A stretch of DNA of 40,397 nt. Origin: Betaproteobacteria bacterium (GTDB taxonomy: Bacteria > Pseudomonadota > Gammaproteobacteria > Burkholderiales > SG8-39). Position numbers and translations under genes: made by a program. Position 1 is the first letter of the stretch; every line of letters begins with the position of its first letter. The notes under the pieces are model-generated. The model ran no database searches. It worked only from the letters and a program-made list of their open reading frames with translations, and had not been told where the DNA came from. The DNA is taken from the NCBI GenBank assembly GCA_947478805.1, contig CANJXQ010000020.1:1-40397 (forward strand). Direction: 5' to 3'. Positions 1 to 10,265 of the stretch are shown here, one piece after another.

Positions 1-804
1 GCCCACCCAGGTGCGAGCCTGGAACCCGGGGATGGTCTGCGCCAGCGCCGGCACGCCCGGCGCAAACTGGGAAGGTTCGGGGCTCGTCACCGCCAGTGCA
101 CGCAGGCGGCCGTTCTGGACGAAGCCCATGACATTGGCCGACAGATTCGCGAACATCACCTGCAGCTGGCCGCCCACCAGGTCGTTCAGTGCCGGGGCAT
201 CCCCCTTGTAGGGAATGTGGGTCATCTGCGTGCCGGTCGCCAGCTTGAACATCTCGGCCACCAGGTGCGCAGAGCTGCCCGGTCCGGCGCTGCCGAAGGC
301 GTACTTGTCGGGCGCTTCCTTCAGGATGCGTGTGAGGTCGGCGACCGATTGCGCCGGCACCGACGGATGGACCACCAGGATGGTCGGGTAGCTTGCCAGG
401 AGCGTGATGGGCGCGAAGTCCGCCACGGCATCGTACGGCAGTTTCGAATACAGGCTGACATTGATGGCGTGCGTGCCGATCGAGCCGACCCCGAGGGTGT
501 AGCCGTCGGCCGGGGACTTGGCGATCATCTCCGTGCCGACGATGCCGCCCGCGCCGGCGCGGTTCTCGACCAGCACGGGCTGGCGCCAGCCCTCGGAGAG
601 GTTCTGCGCCACCAATCGCAGCATGATGTCGGATGGTCCGCCGGGGGCGAAGGGCAGGATGAATTTCACCGGCTTGGACGGGAAGGCGGCAGGCGATTCC
701 TGTGCCGCGGCGTGCGATGGCAAGAGCAGCGCCAACGCTTGAACCACGATGGCCAGTGCTGTTGCCCCTGTTGACCAAGCGGAGCAGGTCCTTTTCATTT
801 GCAT
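1..804 (-). CDS. Bug/TctC-family tripartite tricarboxylate transporter substrate-binding protein (3'-truncated by window edge)
   Basis: Periplasmic solute receptor of the Bug (TctC) family, which captures small carboxylates. The visible 268 codons begin with a signal peptide (MQMKRT, then a hydrophobic stretch ending near SHAAAQ). The family hallmarks follow: FPSKPVKFILPFAPGG near the mature start, then VENRAGAGGIVGTE, GSIGTHAINVSLYSKLPYD and GSAGPGSSAHL. The C-terminal part lies beyond base 1. The ATG at 804 is chosen because AGGAG sits 8 nt upstream; a second ATG at 798 is possible. It follows iclR by 39 bp on the same strand, so the two are probably co-transcribed. No TctA/TctB membrane genes are visible, which is normal for orphan Bug receptors in Burkholderiales. 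The ligand cannot be told from sequence. Confidence 0.9.
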   Translation of the reverse strand, partial: MQMKRTCSAWSTGATALAIVVQALALLLPSHAAAQESPAAFPSKPVKFILPFAPGGPSDIMLRLVAQNLSEGWRQPVLVENRAGAGGIVGTEMIAKSPADGYTLGVGSIGTHAINVSLYSKLPYDAVADFAPITLLASYPTILVVHPSVPAQSVADLTRILKEAPDKYAFGSAGPGSSAHLVAEMFKLATGTQMTHIPYKGDAPALNDLVGGQLQVMFANLSANVMGFVQNGRLRALAVTSPEPSQFAPGVPALAQTIPGFQARTWVG

Positions 805-843
805 GTGGCGTACTCCTGGGTCATTTGTGATCGCGCGGCCATT

Positions 844-1608
844 CTAGGGGCGGTAACCGATGGCGCGCGAAATTTCTTCCGCCGTGTCCTTGACCAATCC
901 CGCCCAAGCCGTTTTCATTCTTTCCGCAGGCGCCGATACCGACAAGCCGGCAACGAGCGCGCCGGTATCGTCGCGAATGCCGGCGCCAATGCAGCGCACG
1001 CCGAGTTCGGCCTCCTCGGCATCCACTGCATAGCCCTGGCGCCGGATCTTTTCCAGTTCCCGCTCTAGCGCCACGATGCTGGTGAGGCTGTTGCGCGTAT
1101 GCGCCGGCAGCTTGGTGCGATCGGCGTAGGCGCGAAGCCCTGCGGCACCATCCTCCAACAGGAAAATCTTGCCGACCGCGGTAATGTGCAAGGGCGCTCG
1201 CGCCCCGATGATGTTGACCACGCGCATGAGGGCGCGTCCGGCCGAAGTTCGCTCGACATAGACGATTTCATCGGCATGCCGCACCGACAGGTTCACTGCC
1301 TCGCCGATGGCGGAGTGCAGCCGGCGCATGTATGGCAGCGCCTGCTCGCGCACGCTGATGCGCGCCTTGACCAGGTTGCCCAGTTCAAGCAGGCGAATCC
1401 CCAGCCGGTAGCTGCCTTGTTCCACCCGCTCAACCATGCCGGCGCTGACCAGCGCCGCGAGGATGCGATGTGCCGTGGAAGGATGCAGCTTGGTCGCCTG
1501 CGACAGGGACTTCAACGCCACCGCTTCCGAATGGCGCGCGAGTTCATCGAGCAGCAAAGTCATGCGGCCAATGACCTGGATCGAATTCTTTGATTCCGGC
1601 TCGGGCAT
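844..1608 (-). CDS. IclR family transcriptional regulator
   Basis: About 254 residues, a normal IclR length. The N-terminal winged helix-turn-helix is visible from SIQVIGRMTLLLDELARHSEAV through KSLSQATKLHPSTAHRIL to GMVERVEQGSYRLG. The C-terminal effector domain includes SVRHADEIVYVERTSAGRALMRVV, GARAPLHITAVGK and a late ELGVRCIGAGIRDDTGALVAGLSVS segment. The open frame extends 30 codons further upstream, but family alignment supports the ATG at 1608 (MPEPESKNS). The gene precedes the Bug receptor on the same strand and diverges from lutAB across a 190-bp gap, so it may regulate either or both. IclR proteins commonly bind the shared divergent region, so this is inference. The effector is unknown. 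Confidence 0.9.
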   Translation of the reverse strand: MPEPESKNSIQVIGRMTLLLDELARHSEAVALKSLSQATKLHPSTAHRILAALVSAGMVERVEQGSYRLGIRLLELGNLVKARISVREQALPYMRRLHSAIGEAVNLSVRHADEIVYVERTSAGRALMRVVNIIGARAPLHITAVGKIFLLEDGAAGLRAYADRTKLPAHTRNSLTSIVALERELEKIRRQGYAVDAEEAELGVRCIGAGIRDDTGALVAGLSVSAPAERMKTAWAGLVKDTAEEISRAIGYRP

Positions 1609-1724
1609 ACGCGCTACCTGTCTGCAGCGATGGGATGGCGCCGATTCTACGCCGAGGGCCATCTGCCTGTAGATGTGGACTCGCCGCAGATCGGCCAAGC
1701 TTGGAATGGCGGTCGCGGGATCAG

Positions 1725-1759
1725 CCTGTGGGCTTTGAGCACAGGCCCAATGCTACACT
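1725..1759 (+). promoter_or_regulatory. Candidate operator plus extended -10 upstream of lutAB
   Basis: CCTGTG (1725-1730) and CACAGG (1740-1745) form a 6-bp inverted repeat around a 9-nt centre. It is followed by TGCTACACT (1751-1759), which fits an extended -10 element, 40 bp before the lutA start. No good -35 hexamer is present at normal spacing, which suits an activator-dependent or extended -10 promoter. The palindrome sits where a regulator such as the divergent IclR protein could bind. This is a sequence-pattern call only. Confidence 0.35.
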
Positions 1760-1798
1760 GGCACCTCTCGACTCAACCCCTTCACGCGAGTACGGCAG

Positions 1799-2548
1799 AT
1801 GCGCGTAGGCCTCTTGGTCACTTGTCTGGTGGATATGATGCGGCCGAGCATTGGCTTTGCGGCATTGAACCTCCTGGAGTCGGCAGGCTGCACGGTGGTG
1901 GTTCCCGAGGGCCAGACCTGTTGCGGCCAGCCGGGCTGGAATTCGGGGGATCGCGCCGCCGCGAAGGCGCTCGCCGAAAAATTGATTGCGGAGTTTGAAG
2001 ACTGCCCCTGGGTCGTGGCGCCGTCGGGATCTTGCGCCGGCATGATACGCACGCACTACCCGCAGTTGTTCAGCGACAGCCCGGCGATGCTCGCGCGTGT
2101 GCGCGCCCTGTCCGAGCGCACCTACGAACTCACCGATTTTCTGGTGAACGTCGCGCGCGTTCGCGAGGTTCCCGGAACCTACGCGGGTTCGATCACATAC
2201 CACGACGCCTGCTCCGGTTTGCGCGAACTCGGCGTCAAGGCGCAGCCGCGGCAGTTGCTTGCCACGATGGCAGGCCTGACCCTGAAGGAGATGACCGGCT
2301 GCGAAACCTGCTGCGGATTCGGCGGCACCTTCGCGGTCAAGTACAGCGACATTTCCACGCAAATGGCGGACGCGAAGTGCGACAACATCGTTTCCTCGGG
2401 TGCCGATGCCGTGGTGCTCGGCGACCTGGGTTGCATGCTCAACATCGAGGGGCGGCTGCGCAAGCGCGGCGATGCGACTCGGGTGCTGCATGTGGCCGAA
2501 GTCCTCGCCGGCGATGCGCCCGGCAACAAGGTGAAGCGCTCGACGTGA
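1799..2548 (+). CDS. lutA: LutA-type (Fe-S)-binding lactate utilization protein
   Basis: A 249-residue protein matching LutA/YkgE, a subunit of the iron-sulphur L-lactate oxidising complex LutABC, which feeds pyruvate to central metabolism. Both cysteine-rich CCG domains are visible. The first has LLVTCLVDMMRP at the N-terminus and GQTCCGQPGWNSGD. The second has ITYHDACSGLRELG and GCETCCGFGGTFAVKYSDIS. The length agrees with the family. The start ATG at 1799 lies directly after a weak purine stretch. The stop overlaps the lutB start by four bases (GTGA), so translation is probably coupled. A role in glycolate or another 2-hydroxy acid pathway is less likely but cannot be excluded. Confidence 0.92.
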   Translation: MRVGLLVTCLVDMMRPSIGFAALNLLESAGCTVVVPEGQTCCGQPGWNSGDRAAAKALAEKLIAEFEDCPWVVAPSGSCAGMIRTHYPQLFSDSPAMLARVRALSERTYELTDFLVNVARVREVPGTYAGSITYHDACSGLRELGVKAQPRQLLATMAGLTLKEMTGCETCCGFGGTFAVKYSDISTQMADAKCDNIVSSGADAVVLGDLGCMLNIEGRLRKRGDATRVLHVAEVLAGDAPGNKVKRST

Positions 2549-3981
2549 AAGTCCAGTCGATCCATTTCCGGGCGCGCGCGGCCGATGCCATGGCCAACCC
2601 GGTGTTGCAGCAGAACCTCGGCCGGTTTGCCTCGGGCGGCCTGGGCAAGCTGCGCGCCGACGCGGTGGCCGACTTCGGGCCGCAGGCATTCGAGGAATTG
2701 CGCGAGGCTGCAAGGGCAATTCGGGAGCGTTCGCTGACTCACATGGACGTGTGGATTGCGCAGTTCGAGCGGGAAGCGTCGCGTCGCGGGGCCACTGTCC
2801 TGTTTGCCGAAACTGCAGAGGATGCCCGCGACCTGGTGCTGGAGATTTGCGCGAAGCACGGCATCAAGAAGGCGGTCAAATCCAAATCCATGCTGTCCGA
2901 GGAGGTCGGCCTAAACGAGGCGCTTTCCGCGGCGGGCGTGCAGCCGGTCGAGACGGATCTCGGCGAATACATCATCCAGCTGGCGAGCGAGGCCCCGTCG
3001 CACATCATCGCGCCGGCAGTCCACAAGAGCCGCGATGAGGTCTCCGATCTGTTCGAGCAGCACCATGGCAAGCCGCGCACCAGCGACATCCCGCAGTTGA
3101 CGCGGGAAGCCCGCGAGGCGCTGCGCGCGCATTTCCTGAGCGGGGACCTGGGCATCTCGGGGGGGAACTTCCTCGTCGCAGAGACCGGTTCGGGCATCAT
3201 CGTCACCAACGAAGGCAATGGCCGCATGGTGACGACGCTGCCGCGCGTGCACGTGTGCATCACGGGCATCGAGAAGGTGATCCCGACGCTCGAAGACCTG
3301 TCGACGCTGCTGCGCATCCTGCCGCGCTCGGCCACCGGCCAGGCCATCTCCAACTACGCGAGTTTCTTCACCGGCGCGCGCGGGGAGGGCGATGCCGAGG
3401 GGCCCGAGCACATGGTTTTCATCCTCGTGGACGGCGGCCGCACCAACCTGATCGGCACCGAGCTGCAGGACATGCTGCGCTGCATCCGTTGCGGCGCCTG
3501 CATGAACCACTGCCCGGTGTATCGCACCGTGGGCGGGCATTCCTACGGCTGGGTCTATCCCGGGCCGATGGGGGCCGTCCTGACGCCGGCCTACGTCGGG
3601 CTGGAAAACGCCCTGGACCTGCCCCAGGCGGCCACGCTCTGCGGTGCCTGCTCGGTGGTGTGCCCGGTCAAGATCCCCTTGCCCGACCTGATGCGCACGC
3701 TGCGTGAACAGCAGGTCGAGCGCGGCCTGCGCCCACGCGCGGAGCGGTTGGGGTTGAAGCTCTGGTCATGGTTTGCGCAGCGGCCCAGGCTCTATGCCAT
3801 CGCGACGCGCCTGGCGGTGTGGGCAATGCGCTTCCATGCCGACAGGAGCGGCATGATTTACTGGATGCCGTTTGCGTCGGGCTGGACGGGATCGGGCAAG
3901 GCCGGTGAGGGGCGCTTCCTCCCGGCACCGGCGGGTAGGACGTTTCGGGACCTGTACGCGCGGCGCAAGCGCGGCGGCTAA
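2545..3981 (+). CDS. lutB: LutB-type iron-sulphur lactate utilization protein
   Basis: About 478 residues, close to B. subtilis LutB. The frame is open far upstream inside lutA, but the GTG at 2545 overlapping the lutA stop gives the family N-terminus (KVQSIHFRARAADA). An N-terminal LUD domain covers roughly residues 60-290, with VKSKSMLSEEVGLNEAL and GGNFLVAETGSGIIVTNEGN. Next comes a ferredoxin-like part with CIRCGACMNHCPVY (Cys 313, 316, 319, 323) and CGACSVVCPVK (Cys 366, 369, 373). Together with LutA it should oxidise L-lactate to pyruvate. The third member, LutC, does not follow: the next gene is corA on the opposite strand. Confidence 0.92.
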   Translation: MKVQSIHFRARAADAMANPVLQQNLGRFASGGLGKLRADAVADFGPQAFEELREAARAIRERSLTHMDVWIAQFEREASRRGATVLFAETAEDARDLVLEICAKHGIKKAVKSKSMLSEEVGLNEALSAAGVQPVETDLGEYIIQLASEAPSHIIAPAVHKSRDEVSDLFEQHHGKPRTSDIPQLTREAREALRAHFLSGDLGISGGNFLVAETGSGIIVTNEGNGRMVTTLPRVHVCITGIEKVIPTLEDLSTLLRILPRSATGQAISNYASFFTGARGEGDAEGPEHMVFILVDGGRTNLIGTELQDMLRCIRCGACMNHCPVYRTVGGHSYGWVYPGPMGAVLTPAYVGLENALDLPQAATLCGACSVVCPVKIPLPDLMRTLREQQVERGLRPRAERLGLKLWSWFAQRPRLYAIATRLAVWAMRFHADRSGMIYWMPFASGWTGSGKAGEGRFLPAPAGRTFRDLYARRKRGG

Positions 3982-3983
3982 TG

Positions 3984-4021
3984 CCGACCATTGGTCGGGA
4001 ATTTATATCTAAATTGATATA
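3984..4021. repeat. Two adjacent inverted repeats between lutB and corA
   Basis: Just after the lutB stop lies a near-perfect 15-bp palindrome, CCGACCA (3984-3990) around one base with TGGTCGG (3992-3998). An AT-rich inverted repeat follows: TATATC (4004-4009), 6 nt, GATATA (4016-4021). The second stands out in GC-rich DNA and is followed by AAAAA on the plus strand. They could form part of a convergent terminator or be protein-binding sites; the sequence does not decide. Confidence 0.4.
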
Positions 4022-4034
4022 GAAAAAGTCTGTA

Positions 4035-4057
4035 GATGCCCGATGCGCTGGCATCGG
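4035..4057 (-). terminator. Candidate terminator hairpin downstream of corA
   Basis: CCGATG (4040-4045) pairs with CATCGG (4052-4057), and an alternative GATGCC/GGCATC register (4035-4040/4050-4055) also exists. On the minus strand a TTTTT run follows about 13 nt later (4022-4026), which is too far for a textbook intrinsic terminator. It lies 50 bp past the corA stop. Confidence 0.3.
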
Positions 4058-4106
4058 AAAAACAAAATGTTGACGAATTGGGGAGTGTCGCCGGGCCGGC
4101 CCGGCG

Positions 4107-5072
4107 TCACAGCCAGCGCGCGCGCCGGAAGCGCCAGAACAGGTACACGTCGATGATGACCATCACCGTCAGCGCCAGCGGGTAGCCCCACACGGACTCC
4201 AGTTCAGGCATGTGCTTGAAGTTCATGCCGTAGATGCCGGCAATCATGGTGGGGATGGCCACCAGGGCGGCGTAGGCCGCGAGGCGCTTGGTGGTTTCGT
4301 TCTCGCTGGTGGTGATCAGCGCCAGGTTCACCGACATGGCGGTGACCACCATGTCGCGCTGCGAATCGATCGACTGGTTGAGCCGCACCAGGTGGTCGTA
4401 GACGTCGCGGAAATATTCCTGCGTGCTGCTGCAGATGCTGGGCACCCGGCCGCCGAAGAGCTTGCTGGTGGCCTCCAGCAGCGGCGCAATGGCGTGCTTG
4501 AGCACCATCAGTTTCTGCTTCAAGCCATAGAGTTCCTCGACGTTGGTGCGGCCCGATGCGTTGGCGAACATGCGCTCCTCGATCGCCTCCAGCTCGGTTT
4601 CCAGGGCGTCCAGCTTTGGAAAGTAGCGATCGACGATGGTGTCCATGAGCACATACAGCACGAAGGCCGAGCCTTCCTTCAGGAGGTGCGGCTCGCGCTC
4701 GCAGCGCGCGCGCACTTCGGCAAAGCCCTTGGAAGTCCGGTTGCGCACCGTGAGCACGTAGTTGGGGCCGACGAATACGTCCACTTCGCCCACGTGCAGT
4801 TCGCCATCCTTCAATTCGACGGTGTGCATGACCGCGAAGAGCGAATCACCGTACTCCTCGATCTTGGGGCGCTGGTGGCCATGGCGGGCATCCTCGACCG
4901 CCAGTTCATGCAGGTCGAATTCGTGCTGCATGACCGAGAGCTCGCCGGGGCCTGGATCGACCAGCGCAACCCAGACGAAGCACTCCGGGCGATGGACATA
5001 TTCATGGATCTCGTCCGGCTTGATGTCGGCGAGCTTGCGGCCTTCCTGGTATGCGGCGCAGTTGGCGAGCAT
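4107..5072 (-). CDS. corA: Magnesium/cobalt transporter CorA
   Basis: About 321 residues, the usual CorA length. The N-terminal cytoplasmic domain contains HELAVEDARHGHQRPKIEEY, and the long stalk helix runs through EELYGLKQKLMVLKHAIAPL. Two C-terminal membrane helices follow, with the diagnostic pore loop IYGMNF (GMN at about residues 282-284) at the end of TM1 and a basic tail FRRARWL. It should form a pentameric Mg2+ channel in the inner membrane. The open frame extends 22 codons upstream, but the ATG at 5072 (MLANCAAYQEGRKLADI) matches betaproteobacterial homologues and has AAGGGA 6 nt upstream. It stands alone, convergent with lutAB and divergent from the Nudix gene. Confidence 0.95.
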   Translation of the reverse strand: MLANCAAYQEGRKLADIKPDEIHEYVHRPECFVWVALVDPGPGELSVMQHEFDLHELAVEDARHGHQRPKIEEYGDSLFAVMHTVELKDGELHVGEVDVFVGPNYVLTVRNRTSKGFAEVRARCEREPHLLKEGSAFVLYVLMDTIVDRYFPKLDALETELEAIEERMFANASGRTNVEELYGLKQKLMVLKHAIAPLLEATSKLFGGRVPSICSSTQEYFRDVYDHLVRLNQSIDSQRDMVVTAMSVNLALITTSENETTKRLAAYAALVAIPTMIAGIYGMNFKHMPELESVWGYPLALTVMVIIDVYLFWRFRRARWL

Positions 5073-5226
5073 GCGTGGTCCCTTCGCGCTGATACAGAGG
5101 GAGCTTCCCCGATGTTGTCCTCGGATGTTATCCCCCAATGAGTGGCAATGATAACAACCGCAGGGGCGTGGGTGGCCTATCCGCTAAAATAGCGCCGTTT
5201 ACCACCGACTTGCGATCAGGCCATTG

Positions 5227-5676
5227 ATGGACACTTGGAAACCCAGCGTCACCGTCGCCGCCGTGATCGAGAAAGAGGGCCGCTTCCTGCTGGTGGAAGA
5301 GCACTCGGACGGTCGCCAGGTGTTCAACCAGCCGGCCGGCCACTGGGAGCCCGGAGAAACCCTGGTCCAGGCCTGCGCGCGCGAAGCGCTCGAGGAGACG
5401 GCGCATGCCTTTACGCCGCAGCAGATCACGGGCATCTATCGGTGGCACCACGCTCCATCGGGAACGAGCTTCCTGCGTTTTGCCTTCTGCGGCATTGCGG
5501 GTGCGCTCGATCCGGCCCGGTCGCTGGATCGCGAGATCATCCGCGCGGTGTGGCTGACGCTGGATGAAGTGCGAGCGCTGCAAGCCCGTCATCGCAGCCC
5601 CATGGTGATGCGCTGCATCGAAGATTACATCGCCGGGCGACGCTATCCGCTCGAACTCCTGACGCATCTGGAATAG
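5227..5676 (+). CDS. Nudix hydrolase (NudJ-like)
   Basis: A 149-residue Nudix protein. The Nudix box reads [20 protein letters not shown], fitting Gx5Ex7REUxEE; the usual following GU is replaced by [19 protein letters not shown] before it is the typical first strand pair. The length and the [17 protein letters not shown] segment resemble NudJ-type phosphatases that act on thiamine pyrophosphate and nucleotides, but substrate cannot be assigned with confidence. The ATG at 5227 is preferred over an adjacent TTG at 5224. Its stop is 7 bp before mnmA, and nudJ-mnmA pairs are common in proteobacteria, supporting an operon. A CGCTA-AAA-TAGCG motif with a TAAAAT hexamer (5185-5190) lies upstream and may be the -10. 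Confidence 0.88.
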   Translation: MDTWKPSVTVAAVIEKEGRFLLVEEHSDGRQVFNQPAGHWEPGETLVQACAREALEETAHAFTPQQITGIYRWHHAPSGTSFLRFAFCGIAGALDPARSLDREIIRAVWLTLDEVRALQARHRSPMVMRCIEDYIAGRRYPLELLTHLE

Positions 5677-5683
5677 GGCAGCG

Positions 5684-6796
5684 ATGAGCCTCGTCAGCGC
5701 ATCGGATGCCCGTGTCGTCGTGGGCATGTCCGGCGGGGTGGACTCCGCCGTGGCGGCGCTGCTCTTGAAGCAGGCGGGCTTTGCCGTCACCGGCCTATTC
5801 ATGAAGAACTGGGAGGATGACGACGACGACGAGTACTGCTCGACGCGGCAGGATCTCATCGACGTTGCCTCCGTGGCCGACATCATCGGCATCGATCTGG
5901 ATGTGGTGAATTTCGCCGCCGAATACAAGGACCGCGTGTTCAGTGAATTCCTGCGCGAGTATGCAGCCGGTCGAACGCCCAATCCCGATGTGCTGTGCAA
6001 TGCGGAAATCAAGTTCAAGGCCTTTCTCGATCACGCCGTCGCGCAGGGCGCATCGTGCATCGCGACGGGGCACTACGCGGGTGTTCGCGAACGCGACGGC
6101 CGCTTCGAGCTGCTGCGGGCGGCCGATGGCAGCAAGGACCAGAGTTATTTCCTGCACCGGTTGACGCAAGCGCAGCTCTCGCGCGTGATGTTTCCGCTCT
6201 CCGGGCTGAAGAAGACGGAGGTGCGGCGCATCGCGAAGGAGGCGGGACTGCCGGTGCATGCGAAGAAGGACTCGACGGGCATCTGCTTCATCGGCGAGCG
6301 CCCGTTTCGCGAGTTCCTCAACCGATACCTGCCGAAGGCGCCCGGTGACATGCGCACGCCGGAGGGGCGCTGCGTGGGCAGGCATATCGGACTGGCGTTT
6401 TACACCATCGGTCAGCGCAAGGGGATTGGCGTTGGCGGACAGCGCGGCTCGCCGGAGGGGGCGTGGTACGTGGCCGCCAAGGACATGGCGAAGAACGAGC
6501 TGATCGTGGTGCAGGGCCATGACCACCCGCTGCTGCTGCGCACGGAACTGGAGGCCAGGGATCTCGCCTGGGTGGCGGGTGCCGCACCCGCGATCCAGGA
6601 GTCTGGTGGACCAAGAGTTACGCACTACGGCGCCAAGACGCGCTATCGCCAGTCTGACTCGCGATGTCGCATCAGCGCGCTCACCGGTGACGGCTTTGCA
6701 CTGCACTTCGAGCAGCCGCAGTGGGCGGTGACGCCGGGGCAGTCGGCAGTGCTGTATCGCGGAGAAGTGTGCCTGGGAGGCGGCGTGATCCGCTAA
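5684..6796 (+). CDS. mnmA: tRNA-specific 2-thiouridylase MnmA
   Basis: 370 residues (E. coli MnmA has 368). It installs the 2-thio group on U34 of tRNA Lys, Glu and Gln in the cytoplasm, taking sulphur from the IscS/Tus relay. The PP-loop SGGVDSAV is at residues 16-23. The acidic loop [11 protein letters not shown] is typical of the family. The catalytic cysteine pair is visible: Cys105 in [11 protein letters not shown] and Cys201 in [13 protein letters not shown]. The beta-barrel end RCRISALTG...[10 protein letters not shown] is intact. The ATG at 5684 follows the Nudix stop by 7 bp. Nothing is missing. Confidence 0.97.
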   Translation: MSLVSASDARVVVGMSGGVDSAVAALLLKQAGFAVTGLFMKNWEDDDDDEYCSTRQDLIDVASVADIIGIDLDVVNFAAEYKDRVFSEFLREYAAGRTPNPDVLCNAEIKFKAFLDHAVAQGASCIATGHYAGVRERDGRFELLRAADGSKDQSYFLHRLTQAQLSRVMFPLSGLKKTEVRRIAKEAGLPVHAKKDSTGICFIGERPFREFLNRYLPKAPGDMRTPEGRCVGRHIGLAFYTIGQRKGIGVGGQRGSPEGAWYVAAKDMAKNELIVVQGHDHPLLLRTELEARDLAWVAGAAPAIQESGGPRVTHYGAKTRYRQSDSRCRISALTGDGFALHFEQPQWAVTPGQSAVLYRGEVCLGGGVIR

Positions 6797-6926
6797 GGAA
6801 ACGCTGATTTACCGAACACCGCAAATATGCTCCGAAGTCTCGAAGAGTGACGTCCTTGATGCGGCTTTCCCTCGCTCGTCCAGCTGCGCTGCCTCGCGAC
6901 ACAACTCCCGGTTCTCCCGCGCATCC

Positions 6927-7535
6927 CTAGGCGCGATGTGCGGTGTCCGAGAAAGACGGGCGCTCATCGAGCTTGGCGAGCAGGCGGCCGAGATTGGCGA
7001 AGCGCTCGCGGATGGCCCGCTCCGGGACACGGAACTCCAGCCAACCCAGGCAGCAACCCACGGCAATGTCGGCCAATGTGAAGTCGTTACCGGTGCACCA
7101 GGCCTTGTTGCCGAGGTCGCGGTCCATTGCGGCCAGTCCGGCTTCCACCTTGCCCGACTGGCGCGCAATCCAGTCGGGGCTGCGCTGTGCCTCCGGGCGC
7201 TGGCCCTCGTAGCGAATCAGCAACGAGGCGTCGAGCACCCCATCGGCGAGGGCTTCCCAGCGCTTCACCTCGCTGCGCTCGCGGTTTTCCGCGGGGATCA
7301 GGCGATTGACGGGTGAGACATTGTCGAGGAACTCCACGATGACGCGCGAATCGTACAGGGCACGGCCATCGTCGAGTGCCAGCGCCGGAATCTTGCCCAG
7401 CGGGTTGTAGTCCGGGACGCGGCTGCCTGGGGCGTTGGGGAGCGCTTCCTCGAATGCGCATTCGATTTTCTTTTCTGCAAGGACGATCCGCACCTTGCGC
7501 AGGAACGGACTCAAATGCGAACCGACGAGCTTCAT
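6927..7535 (-). CDS. Glutathione S-transferase family protein
   Basis: A 202-residue cytoplasmic GST-like protein. The N-terminal thioredoxin-fold domain starts MKLVGSHLSPFLRKVRIVL, with the active-site serine in the SPF motif, and includes NPLGKIPAL (cis-proline) and LYDSRVIVEFLD (the glutathione-contacting D/ES region). The helical C-terminal domain contains GNDFTLADIAVGCCLGWLEF, with the N-capping box. It most resembles small YibF/beta-like GSTs of unknown substrate. It is a single gene convergent with mnmA. The ATG at 7535 has AGG a few bases upstream. Confidence 0.92.
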   Translation of the reverse strand: MKLVGSHLSPFLRKVRIVLAEKKIECAFEEALPNAPGSRVPDYNPLGKIPALALDDGRALYDSRVIVEFLDNVSPVNRLIPAENRERSEVKRWEALADGVLDASLLIRYEGQRPEAQRSPDWIARQSGKVEAGLAAMDRDLGNKAWCTGNDFTLADIAVGCCLGWLEFRVPERAIRERFANLGRLLAKLDERPSFSDTAHRA

Positions 7536-9255
<1,720 letters not shown>

Positions 9256-9328
9256 GCGCGGCAGGCTGAGGTCGTAGTGCCAGAACAATGGTCCGTGCGA
9301 GATGGTGGTGCGACCGGTTCTGCTGCCG

Positions 9329-10194
9329 CTATTTCTTCTCGTCGGGCAATGCCGGGATAGATCGCAGGTAGGCGATCATTGCGGACAGGTCTTCCGGTGT
9401 GAGCTTGTTTGTGGTGTTGACGACGACTTCGCTCATGCTTTCGACCGCCACGTCCCCATCGGGAGTGATTCCCGTCTGCAGAAATTTGATGAGATCCGTG
9501 TCGCTCCACTTCTTCAAGCGCGTCGGCGTAATGTTTGGTGACCGGCCTTCGGCCATCTTCGCCCCGGCGAGCAATCGTTCCTTCAGTGTGCCGCCCAGGA
9601 AATTGCGCGGCGTGTGGCACTCGCCGCAGTGCCCGAGAACCCCCACGAGGTAGGCGCCGCGATTCACTGCTGGGGTTGCCTTTTGGTCCGCAACAAACGG
9701 CCCCGGCGCAAAGAACAACCATTTCCAGGGAATCATCAGGAAACGCCAGCCGAATGGAAAGCGCAGGTCATGGGGTTTGTTGACCCTGGCATCGGGTGGC
9801 AGCGTGCGCAGGTAAGCCCATAGATCGCGCAGGTCGCCTCAGTCATCTTGGCGAATGAAGGGTAGGGGAATGCGGGATAGTAGTGCGCGCCGTCACGCCG
9901 CTCACCCAGGCGCACCGCTTTGACGAGATCCGCCTCTGCCCAGCGCCCGATGCCTGCCTCGGGATGAGGCGTGATATTGGGGCCGTAGAACGTGCCGTAG
10001 GGTGTATCAAGCGCACGTCCACCGGCATACGGGGTGGAGCCCGGCTTGTTGTCAGTGTGGCAGCCAATGCAGCCTGCGGCATTGGCGACATACAAGCCGT
10101 TCTTCGCGTTTCCTTGGGCGAGTGCCTCCCCCATACCCATCAACAAAACTATTGCAAAAAGCAGTCCGCCAAGAGGCCTATCCAAGCTCGTCAC
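9329..10194 (-). pseudogene. Diheme cytochrome c interrupted by a one-base frameshift
   Basis: Two abutting frames (10194 to 9736 and 9736 to 9329) together make one diheme cytochrome c of about 288 residues. The first half has a signal peptide ending GEALAQ and heme site CIGCH, followed by NITPHPEAGIGRW and YPSFAKMTEA. The second half has a membrane-like PWKWLFFAPG, heme site CGECH and the C-terminal SAMIAYLRSIP. Near 9835-9836 one base appears to be missing: the first frame runs into unrelated residues (TCAIYGLTCARC), while the next frame reads the expected DLRDLWAYLRTLPPDARVNK from exactly that point. It could be a true pseudogene, a recent mutation or an assembly error. The start is a GTG at 10194 without a clear ribosome site. 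It lies 71 bp downstream of the cytochrome c' gene. Confidence 0.85.
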
Positions 10195-10265
10195 CCGGTC
10201 AAACGGCGAAAAAAACGAAAGCGCGCCGACTAGACGTTAGTGGCGCGCGACGCGCATCGCGTCTA

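Noticed and set aside
1590-1998. Small plus-strand frames in and after the iclR/lutA gap
   Set aside because: They overlap iclR or lutA in other frames, lack ribosome sites, and have no recognisable domains.
2032-2544. N-terminal extension of the lutB frame
   Set aside because: This part overlaps lutA, has arginine-rich shadow composition, and family similarity starts at the GTG at 2545.
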